Assembly (NCBI GenBank): GCA_030674185.1
Contig: JAPXFY010000022.1
Span: forward strand, 36,517,540 to 36,581,539
Direction of reading: 5' to 3'
Length of the DNA: 64,000 nt
Origin: Monoplex corrugatus
Taxonomy: Eukaryota > Mollusca > Gastropoda > Littorinimorpha > Ranellidae
In this document: one piece after another, positions 32,271-44,299 of the stretch
Numbering within the stretch: position 1 is the first letter of the stretch
How the letters are laid out: every line of letters starts with the position of its first letter
Notes under the pieces: model-generated
Database searches by the model: none
Seen by the model: only the letters and a program-made list of their open reading frames with translations
What the model was told of the DNA's origin: nothing
Made by a program: the position numbers and the translations under genes

Positions 32271-33624
32271 CTTGAATTCAATCCCTGCCAATAACATCAA
32301 AAACTGGCTGTTCACTGCTCATGTTAAGTTTCCATCATTCTGGTGATATCAGCTTAATGCTTCATACCTGTTCCTCTCCCATTCCCATCCCCTCCCCATT
32401 TCAAGACTTGCCAGCCCAAAAGGTTTTGTGCCGGCTCAAGAAGTCTGTCACCTAACTACTGGCAGCAATAACACAACAACAACAGAACTTCCCTGGCTGA
32501 TGTTTCGTTGAGCAGGAGAACATGACACAGAAATACCAGACTTTACTGTCGTGATACAATTTTCAGTCACATATAAATGTGGCAAAAATAAACAGTTTAT
32601 CAGTAGGCCTACATAGTGTCTAAAATTTGGTGTGGGAGTAACAATAGTCAAGTTTTGTTTAGACCACTTGAACTTGGGCAAAGTATTTAAACTATTTATC
32701 ATAAAAGTATTTTCTTAAATGCACATTAACTTATGCAGGTCTAGGCGCCTATATGTAGGCTATTGATGTATGTTTCTTTGATGATAATCATCAAATCCAT
32801 GCACACAGAAAAACTGAATGAGAACGTGTAGCTATTTCAAGTATAAAAGTCACCAAATGTGAAGATCGCAAATAGATAGATACATTAAATTTTGACAAAA
32901 CGACAGAACTTCCCTGGCTGATGTTTCGACGCACTGGAGAAAATGACATCACATCAAATTAATGACAAAACAGTGAATAACACTCATACACGTTATATTA
33001 GTGGCTTTAAGCTGATTTATTATAAAATTTTTGTTTCTGGGGAAATTTTGCAATAACGGCCAAATGCATAACCTACCGGATGAGTGCTGGATTGTTGTCA
33101 GTAAAATATCCGCCTGCCCTGTCAAACTGCACAGAAGTTCTGTCGCGTCTGTTGTTGTCGCGATGAGCGTGTAGTGACCTATCGACGTAAGGTCAAGATG
33201 CTTGTGGACAGAGCACACATGTACTCGGTATTGATGTAGTTGATAGGTTGCGTCCGGTTTGTTGCAACCTTTTAACTGTCACGGACACGTTAACTTCAAG
33301 TCACTGTTTCATGACGGTGAATGCTGCTTTCTTTAATAAAGGTCTAGGTCGCGGCATCTATTATAATCAACTGCTGACAGATGGCCTTCTGTCCCTCCTT
33401 AAGCTGCGCCGCGTGACACGCAAAGCAAGACACACGAGTGCGTGCGTGACACGCTCGCAGCACGTCATTGTACTAATCAGCTGTTCAACGTTCCACACCG
33501 CCAATGCGAAAACTTTTGTGTCTCTAAACAGCTCGTCAGTCAGTGACTGTTTATATTGCTGCAGTTTGTGGAACGTAGTTTTTTTGTTTTTGTTTTTGTT
33601 GATTAAAGCTTTTATCGACGGGCG
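32271..33624. other. Spacer with a 25-bp repeat pair and a CpG-rich segment
   Basis: A 25-bp word beginning CAGAACTTCCCTGGCTGATG is present identically at 32483-32507 and 32904-32928, each followed by a related GAGAA..ATGACA word. From about 33040 to 33600 CpG frequency and GC are higher than around, which could mark a promoter or first exon. No splice-supported gene can be assigned. A minus-strand frame (MCSVHKHLDLTSIGHYTLIA at 33218 downward) is protein-like but unrecognised. Confidence 0.4.
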
Positions 33625-33830
33625 TAAAAGTGGGTTAGACACTGAACTTCCAATCAGAAGGTCTGAGTTCGATCCTACTTCTCACCTGATGGGTAAAGGA
33701 TCTGCTAATGTATAATTTTCTTTAATGCAGATTTGCTAATGTCTAAATCCCCTTGTGTGTATACGGTAATGGACTGATAAAGTGATATTATTGTCGTTGC
33801 GTACTCAGCATGAGCTCACCACCACCAACA
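33625..33830 (+). mobile_element. tRNA-derived SINE, decayed
   Basis: A tRNA-like head with a plausible A box (GTGGGTTAGACACTGAACTT) and B box (GAGTTCGATCC) is followed by GCAGATTTGCTAATGTCTAA and CCCCTTGTGTGTATACG, then CTCAGCATGAGCTCACC. This order is the one I know from abundant gastropod SINEs. No intact tRNA fold is expected. Confidence 0.6.
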
Positions 33831-34019
33831 CTATCTTCCAGCAGGACACGTTGAGGAACACGTGAATGCTCCCGGCCACGCTCTCAGCAGTGACACATGC
33901 TTTATTATGTCATCGTGCGACAGACGCAGAAAAGACGTGCTTTTTACACGCTGCATGAAATGAACTTATTCCTGGTCTGATTGCTAAAAAGTGCATGCAG
34001 CAAGATGAATATCCTGATA

Positions 34020-34830
34020 TCCAGATAGATGGTGCTGATCTTGGTGGTGACATAGTCATTTTGCAGGCTCGTAGTTTTGTTTGTTTTCTTTTCTCTCGTC
34101 TTTGTGGTGGTTTTATCAGTGCTGCTGTTTTCTGCCAGTGTAAGATGATGAATAACTACATTGCTGTATCAACTATTGCTGTTGCTGCCTGTGCAGGGCT
34201 GTTTATGCCAAACGTCCAATATTACCTGCTTACCACGTGTTGTCGTTACGTCTAAAACATGACGGCTTGTAGTTTTGCAGGCTGTTTATTATTATTATTA
34301 TTATTTTTATCTGTGCTGGCTGTTTTATACTTACCTAGTAGCAGAGTAGTAGTAGGCCTCCATCAGTCGGCATTGACTATGGATGATGCGCCCTAGTTTC
34401 GTGTCCAGTCAAGTTGACGCCTTTGGAGCACCGTCAGCTGCGGCTGGTTAGGCCGATGCAGGAAAGGCAGTCTCTGCAACAGTGGATCCATGTATGGATG
34501 CTGGCCATGGGATTACCATCACAGGAGCGCGCTTTCTACCTGGCTCTCTTTTCCCCAGCTAAGATCCGGATCTTCTTTTCCCCTGACCGGAGTTTTTTTT
34601 GGACCACATTGCGCAATCTGTTGCGACTGGCTGTTGCGTCTTCCCAGTTATGTAAAAGTGTGTTGTAATGTGCCTCCTGTTGCTCACTGCTGCTGTCTGT
34701 GCGTGGCTGTTTTTGCCAGTATCAACTATGACAGCTTCCCACACTTAGATCTAACACATGGCGGCTCGTAGTTTTTCAAGCTCGTAGGGTTTTGTTTTAT
34801 TTTTTCTCGTCTTTCTGGTAGTTTTTTTGC
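34020..34830. repeat. Two copies of an unclassified dispersed repeat
   Basis: 34180-34280 and 34690-34800 share GCTGTTT.TGCCA, CAACTAT or CAATATT, and ACATGGCGGCTCGTAG-like words, followed by TTTTCTCGTCTTT. A third copy is near 36520-36610. The stretch 34330-34560 between them has raised GC but no gene I can support. Confidence 0.4.
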
Positions 34831-34879
34831 GTTAGCTACTGGAAAGATGTATGCCAAAATCGTAGAACAACAGATGAAG

Positions 34880-35862
34880 TACAAAGTTTAACCACATCTA
34901 AGCAGTGCTCAGTTTGACATCCAGAAGGACTGATGCAATCTTTGCCCTCAGAGAGCTTAGTGAAAAGGCCACAGAATACAACGGAGACTTAAATCTTGTC
35001 TTTGTGGATCAGGAAAAGGCGTTTGACTGGGTCAACAGAGGAAAACGGGAAAATCCTTGAAAATAACGGCAAGGGACAGTTGCTAGACAACATCAGAGCA
35101 ACGTATAACAACAGCAAGAGTGCTGTGAGGATCCCCAATGGACTGACAACTTGGTTCTGTGTAATATCAGGGGTGAGACAAGGGTGTGTTCTATCACCAC
35201 TGCACTTTATTGTCTACATAAAATCTGATATGGAAATGTTTAATGAACTGCTTTTTGCTGATGATCAAGGCCTTATAAACGAAGATTGGCAACAGCTGCA
35301 AGAGTATGTGACAAACGTGAATAGAGTATGTGAAGACCATGATGTGCGGATCAGCATTACAAAAATAGAAATCATGACACTGAACAGAAAACCAGGAACT
35401 TTGAACATAAGTATCAATAGATTACTATTCCATCGGACAAGAGTGTTCCGGTACCTTGGCAGCATTTTCACAGATGATGGAAGACTCGATAGGGAGATAG
35501 AGATCAGGACACAAAAGGTCAACAATGTCAGCTGCCCCCTCCTTTTGAAACCACCCAACGTCCCCATGCAGACCAAAGCTCAGCTGATGAACACAATGTT
35601 TTTGCCAGCCCTGACGTACCAGTGCCAGACATGGACACTAACAAAAGCCCTGGAAAAAAGAATAACCGCCTGTGAAAAGAGATGTCTCTGCAGAGCAGAA
35701 AACAAAATACGAAGCGGCATGATCAGAAATGAGATCATACGGGAAATGGCGAGAGCAACACCATCCCACCAGACATCCAGCAGCAGAGGGTCAGATGGTT
35801 TGGCCACTTGATCAGACTGCCCACTGACCAACCAGTTTTCAGAGCCTACAATCCGAAGTTTT
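34880..35862 (+). mobile_element. LINE reverse transcriptase fragment, 5'- and 3'-truncated
   Basis: The first frame near 34930-35025 gives TDAIFALRELSEKATEY and FVDQEKAFDWVNR (first catalytic Asp). After a shift near 35030, the frame 34996-35811 gives GQLLDNIRATYNNSKSAV, SGVRQGCVLSPLHFIVYI, LLFADDQGLI (YADD box as FADD) and VFRYLGSIFTDDGRLD. After another shift near 35800: FGHLIRLPTDQPVFRAY. At least two frameshifts make it dead. It differs clearly from the other LINE families in the window. Confidence 0.82.
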
Positions 35863-36639
35863 TTTTTATATTCATTTTAAGCAAGTAATATAAACAAATG
35901 CAAAACACCCAGCAAAGCACAATTGCAATAAGATCACGAAATCAAATTTGTATTCATTCAGAATATTCGTATGTTTGAAATACATTTACATGAAGCACAA
36001 TCACCAGCAGGAGAAAAATACAACATTAACAACAACGAGAAAACAGTCAACTTACATGGGCAAAATGTTACAAAATCAGAATCGCTATCACATTCTATCG
36101 CATACACTGCCACCATCAGCATTACAATATAAATAGACGGAATCAAGACTCGGTTGCTATTAAAGGTGAATATGGCAGCCGTCTTATCTTGAAAGTGTGC
36201 AGATTCCAATTCATTTTTGCATTGTATTCTTCTATGTGGTATTTCATGGCAAGTACCTTCAGTGCATCTTTGTATGTTTGGCACGTTCAATCAAGACGTT
36301 CTCTGGGATCTAAGCAAGAGGACGACCTCACAGACCTGGTTGGAAGGAGTGTCAGAGACCCTCTGTGTTCATGGCCGTCAGTCACAGAGGCAGTCCACAT
36401 CACACTCAACCATTGTCTTCAGCTGCCTGCAACGCCTGACAGTAGAAGTGGCAGATAAATGAAAGAAGGAAAAAACTTTCATACCTGTGTGAGATGGTGG
36501 ATAACAGTAGCAAGCGTGTTGTGATGAGCTGTTGTTGCTGCTGTCCACGCGGGGCTGTTTTTGCTTAAAGATCAATATCGATCATGACCTGCTTACCATG
36601 CTTCTTCGTTACAATATGGAAGAACTGCTTTGACTTTGG
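35863..36639. other. Spacer with third copy of the dispersed repeat
   Basis: No gene. 36520-36610 carries GGGGCTGTTTTTGC and ATCAATATCGATCATGACCT, matching the repeat at 34180 and 34690. Confidence 0.4.
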
Positions 36640-37335
36640 TCGCCCAACCTACGTAAGATACAACCATGTATCAATCTTCCAGAAGAGATGAGACCCCGTA
36701 GACGAGATCAGAAAGGAGGTATAGGAGCAAGAAACATGACCAGAAATACAAATCCTGTCTACCAACTGTGATCGAAGGTTGGACAATCAATGAACACTAA
36801 ACTAAATGAACTTTCAGCTCTGACACATTTTACTCCAATGATTTTAAAACGTGTAGGTTTATGTGCTTTTCAGAAACGTGGTTTAACCATTCTATTTCTA
36901 ATGAACAGGTGTCTTTACATGGATTTAGTTTATACAGAGGAGATAGGGCTGAGGATGCAGGTGAGAAGGGAGGAGGGGGAGTATGTGTTTATGAAAACAA
37001 ACAGTGGTGTCACCCAAGCAATGTCACTGTCATGTACAAGATGTGGTCACTTGATGTCAAGTTCATGACCCTTGGAATACGGTCATGCTATCTGCCACGG
37101 GAATCCTCACACGTGCATTTAACAGTGGTTTCTGAAGGCACATGCTAAAAACAGCAGTGAACTTGGATTACAAGCCATGTTACACGATCAGGAGGCAAAG
37201 GCACCAGACTCTCTGAAACTTAGTACCGGTGATTTTCAACACAGCTCTCTTAAAGCGTCACTTCCAAATTTTTATCAGCATGTCACCATTCCAACTATTC
37301 GTATTAGGACTATTGATTTGTGTTAGTCTAATGTA
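36640..37335 (+). mobile_element. LINE endonuclease (EEP) fragment
   Basis: Decayed N-terminal endonuclease domain of an L2/Rex-like LINE. Frame pieces: CFSETWFNHSISNEQVSLHG (Glu of the catalytic ET box), FSLYRGDRAEDAGEKGGGGV, PSNVTVMYKMWSLDVKF and SCYLPRESSHVHL (36861-37140). After a shift: STGDFQHSSLKASLPNFYQH, where family members have GDFN, and IRTIDLC near 37320. It may belong to the same family as the C-terminal fragment at 46860-47500. Confidence 0.75.
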
Positions 37336-38367
37336 ATACTTATTTTTCCTTGCACTGAGTGTAAGAGTACTTGCGTTTGACACCATCCACACATTGAACA
37401 TTTTCTACTGCTGGTTTGCAAAGTGTTTCTGGAATGTGATGTGTGTCTTCCACAGGACTTGGACGGAAACCATCTGTTCCACTCTTTACAGAATGCCTTT
37501 CCAATCACCGATTTCACATCTTTGAAACTGGAGCTACTGTGAGTCGTATACAGTCAGTGTTCATCTCACATAACTAGTAATCTTTGCGGACACAAATTCA
37601 TCAACATTTTCAGCTTGGCATGCTGGTACATAATATCTGATCTGAAGAAGCAGTCCCCAGTTTATTTCCGCTTTGTTCAAAGCCACATCCACAACATTAT
37701 CTGACAATTCTGTTGAATTCTAGAATCGACCTCCATTGTTTGTTTGTTGGGTTTGGTTTGGTTTTTGTTTGCTTGTCTGTTTTTTGTTTTGTTTTTTTGC
37801 ATTGTATGTTTTTCTGTTTTTCTGTTGTTTTGTTTGTTTGATGTTGCTTCTTTGGATAAGACATAATGAAAGTCACAGTTTTTGGTGACGTTGGGTATAC
37901 TTTTTCCTTAAGCCAATTTTGGAGCACCTTGGACGTTCTTGTTGAAATGGCCCGGGTCGAGTTATTATATCCCATTAAATCCCATTTTATGTGCATTGGA
38001 TACATCCACCCCAAAAAGGTGTATCTGCTGGGGCATTCCTCTTTATCGCCTCCTGTACATTTGTTAAAGTCCCAAGACAACAGACTGCTCCTTGCTTTCT
38101 TTCATCCTACCAGTTTTCTTACATGGATCAGTGACTGTCTGGAAAGGTGTTCAATGTGGCGAAATTGCTCCTCCAAGACGGGGCAACAAATAATTAACAA
38201 GTAACTAGATAATGACATAAACAAAACCATTTGATTGTTCTATGTGTAATAAATTAAAAGAATTAGACAAAATCGAAAAAAATCAAAGTAAAGAATTTTA
38301 TCCCGTCCTGACTCCAGCATAGGATAAATCATGCTAATCTCCAATGTATAATGTTTTCCCTTTGTGA
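37336..38367. other. Non-coding spacer
   Basis: GT-rich low-complexity patch near 37737-37845. A possible continuation of the endonuclease fragment to about 37400 is too decayed to call. Confidence 0.45.
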
Positions 38368-39831
38368 AAAGCCTCAGGGCCAGACAACATTAATACAGAG
38401 ATGATTGAAGCCCTGGAGGAATTTGGCATAGAAAAAATAACAGTCCTCCAAAATGAAATTTACGACACTGGAAAAATCCCCAAAGATATGTCAAAATCAA
38501 TTTTCATTGCACTTCCAAAGAAGACAGGGGCTATAGAATGCGAACTCCATCGCACAATCAGTTTGATGAGTCATGTAACAAAAATCCTATTAAGAATAAT
38601 TATGATGAGGACAAGGAATAGAATCAAAAGAGAAATAGCAGAAGAACAGTGTGGATTTGTGGAAGGGAAAGGAACTATGAATGCCATATACATTCTAAGA
38701 ACTATCATAGAGAGGTCAAATGAGATGAATAAGGATTTGTATTTATGCTTTGTTGACTACACCAAGGCTTTCGATCGGGTAAGACATGACGAATTGATCA
38801 ACCAACTGGAGAGACTCAATGTTGATGGAAAAGATCTACGAATAATCAGGAATATGTACTGGGAACAAACAGCTGCAATGAGAATAGAAAACAATGTAAA
38901 CTCTTTCCAAAATATCAAAAGAGGACTTAGACAGGGTTGTGTTTTGTCACCAGAGCTGTTTTCACTTTACAGCGAAAACATCATGAGAAACCTAGAAGAA
39001 GACCTTGGATTAAAGGTTGGAGGGAAAATGATAAACAACATTCGATACGCAGATGACACCGTGCTAATTGCAGAAAGTGAAAGAGATCTACAAAACCTTG
39101 TGAATATACTAGAAATAGAAAGCAAAGGTAAGGGGCTGGAACTAAACAGCAGGAAGACTGAAGTCATGGTGATCAGTAAAAAACATGAAATTCCCTCATG
39201 CAAAATAACAGCAAATGGCACAACCTTGACACAGGTTGATAACTTCAAATACCTGGGAACGATCATTTCATCAGAGGCAGATGCACATCAGAAATAGCCG
39301 GCAGAATCGGCCAAGCCAAAACAGCATTCAAGAAGATACAAGCATTTTTACCAACAAATGCCTGTCAATCAACACCAGGAAGAGAGTTCTTGAATGTTAT
39401 ATAGAACCAATACTGTTGTACGGATGCGAGGCGTGGACAGTCAACAAACAAAGCCAGAACAAGATTGAGGCAGCCGAGATGTGGTTTCTAAGAAGAATGT
39501 TGAGAGTTCCATGGACAGCAAAGAAAACAAAGGAGACAGTCTTGATGGAGGCAGACACAAGCAGATTCACTCATAAGGAAGATTAGGAAAAGACAGGCAA
39601 CATTTATAGGCCATTTTATAAGGAAGGGGGATTTGGAGCACCTGGTCGCAACGGGAAAGCTGGAGGGAAAGAGAGCACCGGGTAGACCCAGGGAGAGAAT
39701 GCTGGACGGACTTGCAGAGTGGCTGGGGACGAGGAGGGTGGGGGAGATGCTAGGGGCAACGAGAGATAGAGACAGATGGAGGACCATGATCGCCAACGCC
39801 ATGCGGCAAGGCACCTGATGATGATGATGAT
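38368..39831 (+). mobile_element. RTE-like LINE, best copy of its family
   Basis: Starts inside the pre-RT region (KASGPDNINTEMIEALEEFG), carries a full RT and C-terminal region, and ends in GATGATGATGATT at 39819-39831. Frame breaks near 39290, 39345 and 39580 separate RT, connection (LECYIEPILLYGCEAWTVNK, MWFLRRMLRVPWT) and tail ([34 protein letters not shown]). Four other 3' ends in the window belong to this family. Confidence 0.87.
38401..39297 (+). pseudogene. RTE-like reverse transcriptase, open for 298 codons
   Basis: Motifs in order: EEQCGFVEGKGTMNAIYIL, CFVDYTKAFDRVRHDEL (first catalytic Asp), RGLRQGCVLSPELFSLY, IRYADDTVLIAESERDL (catalytic YADD intact) and NFKYLGTIISSEADA. All RT catalytic residues are present, yet the frame ends at TAG 39295 just before the segment that continues in another frame, so the full protein cannot be made. 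Confidence 0.85.
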
Positions 39832-40249
39832 TACTGCAGTACATTAATCCTTATAGGCGCAGGGGCAGAAAAAAATCTGCCGTTTTTATTAATAGTAGCT
39901 CAGCTTTCTGGATGTGACATACTACTCTGACGAAAAATATTTATCTGGTTTTCATGTCGTTGTTTCTGGATTGTTTTGGTTTTGCATATTGTTTTTTTTT
40001 TTTATCTTTTATTTTTCGATCTTCGTTTTTGACATTTTGTCCTTACCGATCTGTTCAACCATGTTTTCCAAACCATCTCTCCTCACTCAGCCCCTTGACA
40101 TGCCCACTGAGCTGTTCTACTCTGATGCTTAGCCTAGGTGATTCCAAACAGGGGGATGCTCACTGTCCGTTCTGCAGTGTTATTTGAGAGTGTAGATTTT
40201 TATGTTGTTTGTACAGTATACACCCATTTCATTTTGATTACATTTTCCA
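39832..40249. other. Non-coding spacer
   Basis: T-rich; no gene seen. Confidence 0.5.
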
Positions 40250-42330
40250 GGTCATTATTCGTAATCCCACTCACTCTCTTACACACTGGATTATCTTCAT
40301 TCCAGATGGAGCGGAAGGTGTCAACCAATCTCCTCCAGCTACGACAGTCTTGGCTGAACCATGATAGCACATTTCATCTGTTCCAGGCTTCTTTCATTTC
40401 TTGTTCAATTTTGTCTGCTGGCCTGTCTGTGTTTCCTTTCCCATGTGATAGCCATGGCAGAGCGGTGTACGGGTGTCTGGTTTTGTCATCCTGAGGACAT
40501 GGCTCAGACATCGGCATCTCCTCTTCCTGATCTCGTTGACAATACTGTTGATGCCTGATCTTCTGGCTACTTCTTCGTTGGAGATGTATGGTTCTGGCCT
40601 GTTTTTTCAGGATCTGTCTTATCTTTGAGGCTCACAGACGACTCTCGATATTACAGTCTGCCATGTCTCCAAAGCATAGAGCAGGACTGATCGAACATCG
40701 AACTGTAGGTGTTCAGTTTGTTGTTGATGTCGACAATGGAAGACTTCGGGATGTAGCTGAGCCCATTGAACGCCTGTGATGATATTGCAATTCGCACAAA
40801 CGTCTTTTTCGATAATGTTATCTGCAGAGATGATGCTTTCCCAATATTCTTCCGGCCTGTGTCCTCTCAGCGAGATCTTCTTTGTGCCCCTGATCTTCAG
40901 CTTCATGGTCTTGGTTTTCCTTGTTGGATCTGGAAGCCCATTGATCTTGGGATGTCGTCTATTCAATTTGTCTTTTGCATGATGCTTTTCTGGGAATGTA
41001 AGAGCGGGCCTATGTCGTCTGCAAAATAATTTATTTTCAATTGTTTGGTTAGGTCTCAAACTGATTCCTTGGACTGGTTACTGACTGTTTTCCTCATCAT
41101 CCCGTTGATGACAACAACAAAGATTAAAGATGAAACTATACAGCCATGTCTTATTTCAGTTTTGATTTGGAACCATTCTGTGGCGTCATCGTGTCTCACG
41201 CAGCACTGGCTGTCTGTCCTTTTGGATGTTGACGACTTTTCTTTGAAAGGCATATGTCTTTGATATTTTCCAGAGAAATGGGTGTGTAAGCCATAATATG
41301 TTTTCTCATAATAGATGAAGTTGATGTAGATAGAGGAAAAATCGATAAAGCTGATTTTAAGAGAGGAAAATCGATAAAGCTGATGCAGAGAGAGGAAAAT
41401 CGATAAAGCTGATGCAGAGAGAAGAAAATCGATAAAGCTGATGCAGAGAGGAGTGTCGTTCTAACGCTTACAATCGGCACAAGGTCTGTCACTCCAGAAA
41501 CCTGTTTGTTCCTCTCTTAGCTTTTCTCGACATCCTTATTGATTTACCGCAGTAAGACTGCAACAGATCTTCCAAGGCACCAAAGAGATTGATGCCTATC
41601 TAGTTTCCGCACTGTGTAATGTATCCGTTCTTTGGGAGTCTGACAATGATTCCTTTCTTCCGAGAGTCTGGCACTTGCTCTTCTCCGATCCCTTGTTGAA
41701 CAGCCTTTCCGTAACTTCTCCACTAGGATTTGCGTTTGGTTTTATTTAAAAGGTTAGCTGTAGTGCCCTTTTCCTCTTGATCTGCTTGAGGGCTTCCTCG
41801 AGTTCTTGATGTGTGTGTTGTCTCATTTCATTTCTTTCTATTGTTCTGCTGCTGGTATATGTGCCTCCTCTTTTAGATGTTCTCTCTTGAGAATTCCTTG
41901 GACATACTGTCCCGATCTATGAAGGTGGTCTTCGATTGTAAGACATAAGTACTGCTGATGTTTCGTTATTGTCTCAGTGAGAATGTAGGCTATTTTGTAT
42001 ACTGTTCTAGTGTCTCCTTTCTCAGCTTCTTCATGTCCTTAACTCTCTTCTTCACTTCCACAGACTTCTGTCTGTATTGTTCTGCTGTCTGTTTTCTCTT
42101 CTTCCAGCCCCTTGTTGATCCGACTGTTTTCAGTGAGCTTCCACGAGTTCTTGTTTTTTCCATTCTGTCCGTTGTTTTGAACAAAGTCCTATGATAATCT
42201 TGTTGGTGTCATGGAAGAACTGCATAACTTTTTTATGTTGCTCATTTAAATCATCCACAGGTAGGTATTTTAAAGTTTGGAATCCGTGTTTTAAGATACA
42301 GTGAAAACTGGGCATCCATAGTGGGATCGT
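40250..42330 (-). mobile_element. RTE-like LINE of a second family, decayed
   Basis: Minus strand, from high to low coordinates: a pre-RT coiled region (FQTLKYLPVDDLNEQHKKVM near 42250 and KKRKQTAEQYRQKSVEVKKR near 42060), an RT core piece (TEWFQIKTEIRHGCIVSSL near 41150), a decayed YADD region just before 41020, and KINGLPDPTRKTKTMKLKIR near 40900. The C-terminal LYALETW lies near 40670 and the last conserved bases near 40290. Several frameshifts. A 30-bp tandem array is inserted or amplified at 41313-41455. Confidence 0.75.
41313..41455. repeat. About 30-bp tandem repeat, 5 copies, inside a LINE
   Basis: Units of GATAAAGCTGATGCAGAGAG plus AGGAAAATC (29-30 bp). It lies between the pre-RT and the RT core of the minus-strand LINE, so it probably arose from that LINE's own sequence, although I cannot align the unit to a named motif. 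Confidence 0.85.
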
Positions 42331-42776
<446 letters not shown>

Positions 42777-43135
42777 TACACGCCTTCCAACTATGCATAC
42801 GCCTCCCCACTCCCATACCCGATACCCCTGACCAGCATATTGAATGAAAAGAGGAATGTTTCATGAATGCCATAGTGATGCGACAAATGCACAAGTACCT
42901 GCTTTTTTCACCCCTTCAGTGCCGCATCCCGAGCCTGACTCGGGGTAAAACTGACAGTGAATATGCCCAAACATCCAGTGACACTCAGGGTAGCGATAGT
43001 CCTCACTTCCTTTCGATACTTAAAGGGATGCAACTGCGTATGATTTCTAAGAGTAGCGTGTTTATATTGTTCCCCCCCCCCCCCCCCCCGTTTTTTGTTT
43101 TCAGTTGTTTTTTTTAGTATGTATGGCCGTTGTGT

Positions 43136-43136
<1 letters not shown>

Positions 43137-43212
<76 letters not shown>
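43137..43212. repeat. (GT)n microsatellite
   Basis: Nearly pure GT, preceded by a poly-C/poly-T patch at 43072-43112. Confidence 0.96.
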
Positions 43213-43217
<5 letters not shown>

Positions 43218-43292
43218 GTAAAATCGGACTAATAGTGAAGTCCAGTGAATTCCTACTTCCTGCATTATGATTTACAAACTGCTACAGGATCC

Positions 43293-43340
43293 GTCTGATA
43301 TCACTTATAGTGAAAAGACGTTAAATCAAAGAACGAATGA
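43293..43340 (+). mobile_element. Solo LINE/SINE 3' tail with hairpin
   Basis: TGATATCACTTATAGTGAAA then AGACGTTAAATCAAAGAACG. Reverse complement of the motif at 19652-19702. The element would lie to the left; nothing else of it is recognisable. Confidence 0.5.
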
Positions 43341-44299
43341 ACTACTACAGGACATGAGGTTCCAAGCTTGTTGACTGGAAATGAAGCACAAAACTGTTTG
43401 CAGTGGATGTTACTGTATTTGTATGTTTAGGTTATATCTGCGCTGTGTTTTATCATCGGATTGTGTCAGTCTTTCGTTTGCAAATCATAATATTTCATAT
43501 CATTATAGAAAGAAAACAATTTGTTGTGGCTATACTGACATGTTTTGGTATATGTCATATACTTTAGACCTAGAATAACAACGGTCTCATGAAAATATTC
43601 TAATTCCGAGTTTTTGAGTTATCATGACCATAAAGAACAACGTGAAAAATCAGTCATTATTTCTAGACATATACCGTGTACATAGCCTGGGCAGTGAAAG
43701 AACCCAGCACAGCACTTTCCAAAACAATCTGTAGTTCAAGTTTAATGCCAACCAGCGCTGGCACAAGACCGTAACCATAGCCATTCAAAAATACACTTGT
43801 GATGTGACGGAATGGAGTGACCTCCCGTGAAACGATTACCGCACCCCCCCCCCCCCCCACACTTGTTTTTTTTTCTGTCCTACCCACAATAAGCATTGAT
43901 CAACTAGACAAACTGCGGTAAAACATCCCCTGTTAACAAAACTACACGATGAAACGAAAAGCAAAACACATTATTACACAACTGACGGCACAGAATGCTG
44001 ACATCAACGCAACATATACAAATACACACAAAGCAAGGCTGACATGGTTTCCCAATAGGCTATTTCGTTACATGTGTACCTTACAGAACTGGACTCCAGA
44101 CATGTAATGGCTCGTCCGTCTGATCAGACAAGGGCTGTGTCCGGCTGAGGACTCAGCTGGATGTGGAACAGCGTGGGTTGTGACTGAACAAGTCGATTGT
44201 TGAGATGCAGTCCTCGGCCCGAACTCGCTTACATGAAGGCTGATGACTGTGGCTGGGTTTGTTGCTGCTGCAGCTTTCCTTCTCTTTTTCTGTTCGATT
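43341..44299. other. Non-coding spacer
   Basis: Poly-C at 43845-43858. No gene or classified repeat. Confidence 0.45.

Noticed and set aside
33625..33700. A functional tRNA gene
   Set aside because: Pol III-like boxes are present but acceptor stem pairing and cloverleaf are not; downstream sequence matches a SINE body.
33248..33715. 155-codon plus-strand frame as a gene
   Set aside because: It runs across the tRNA-derived SINE, resembles no protein I know and lacks splice support.
38401..39297. The RTE-like RT as an active host or element gene
   Set aside because: The RT motifs are intact, but the element is 5'-truncated and the frame is broken three times after the RT.
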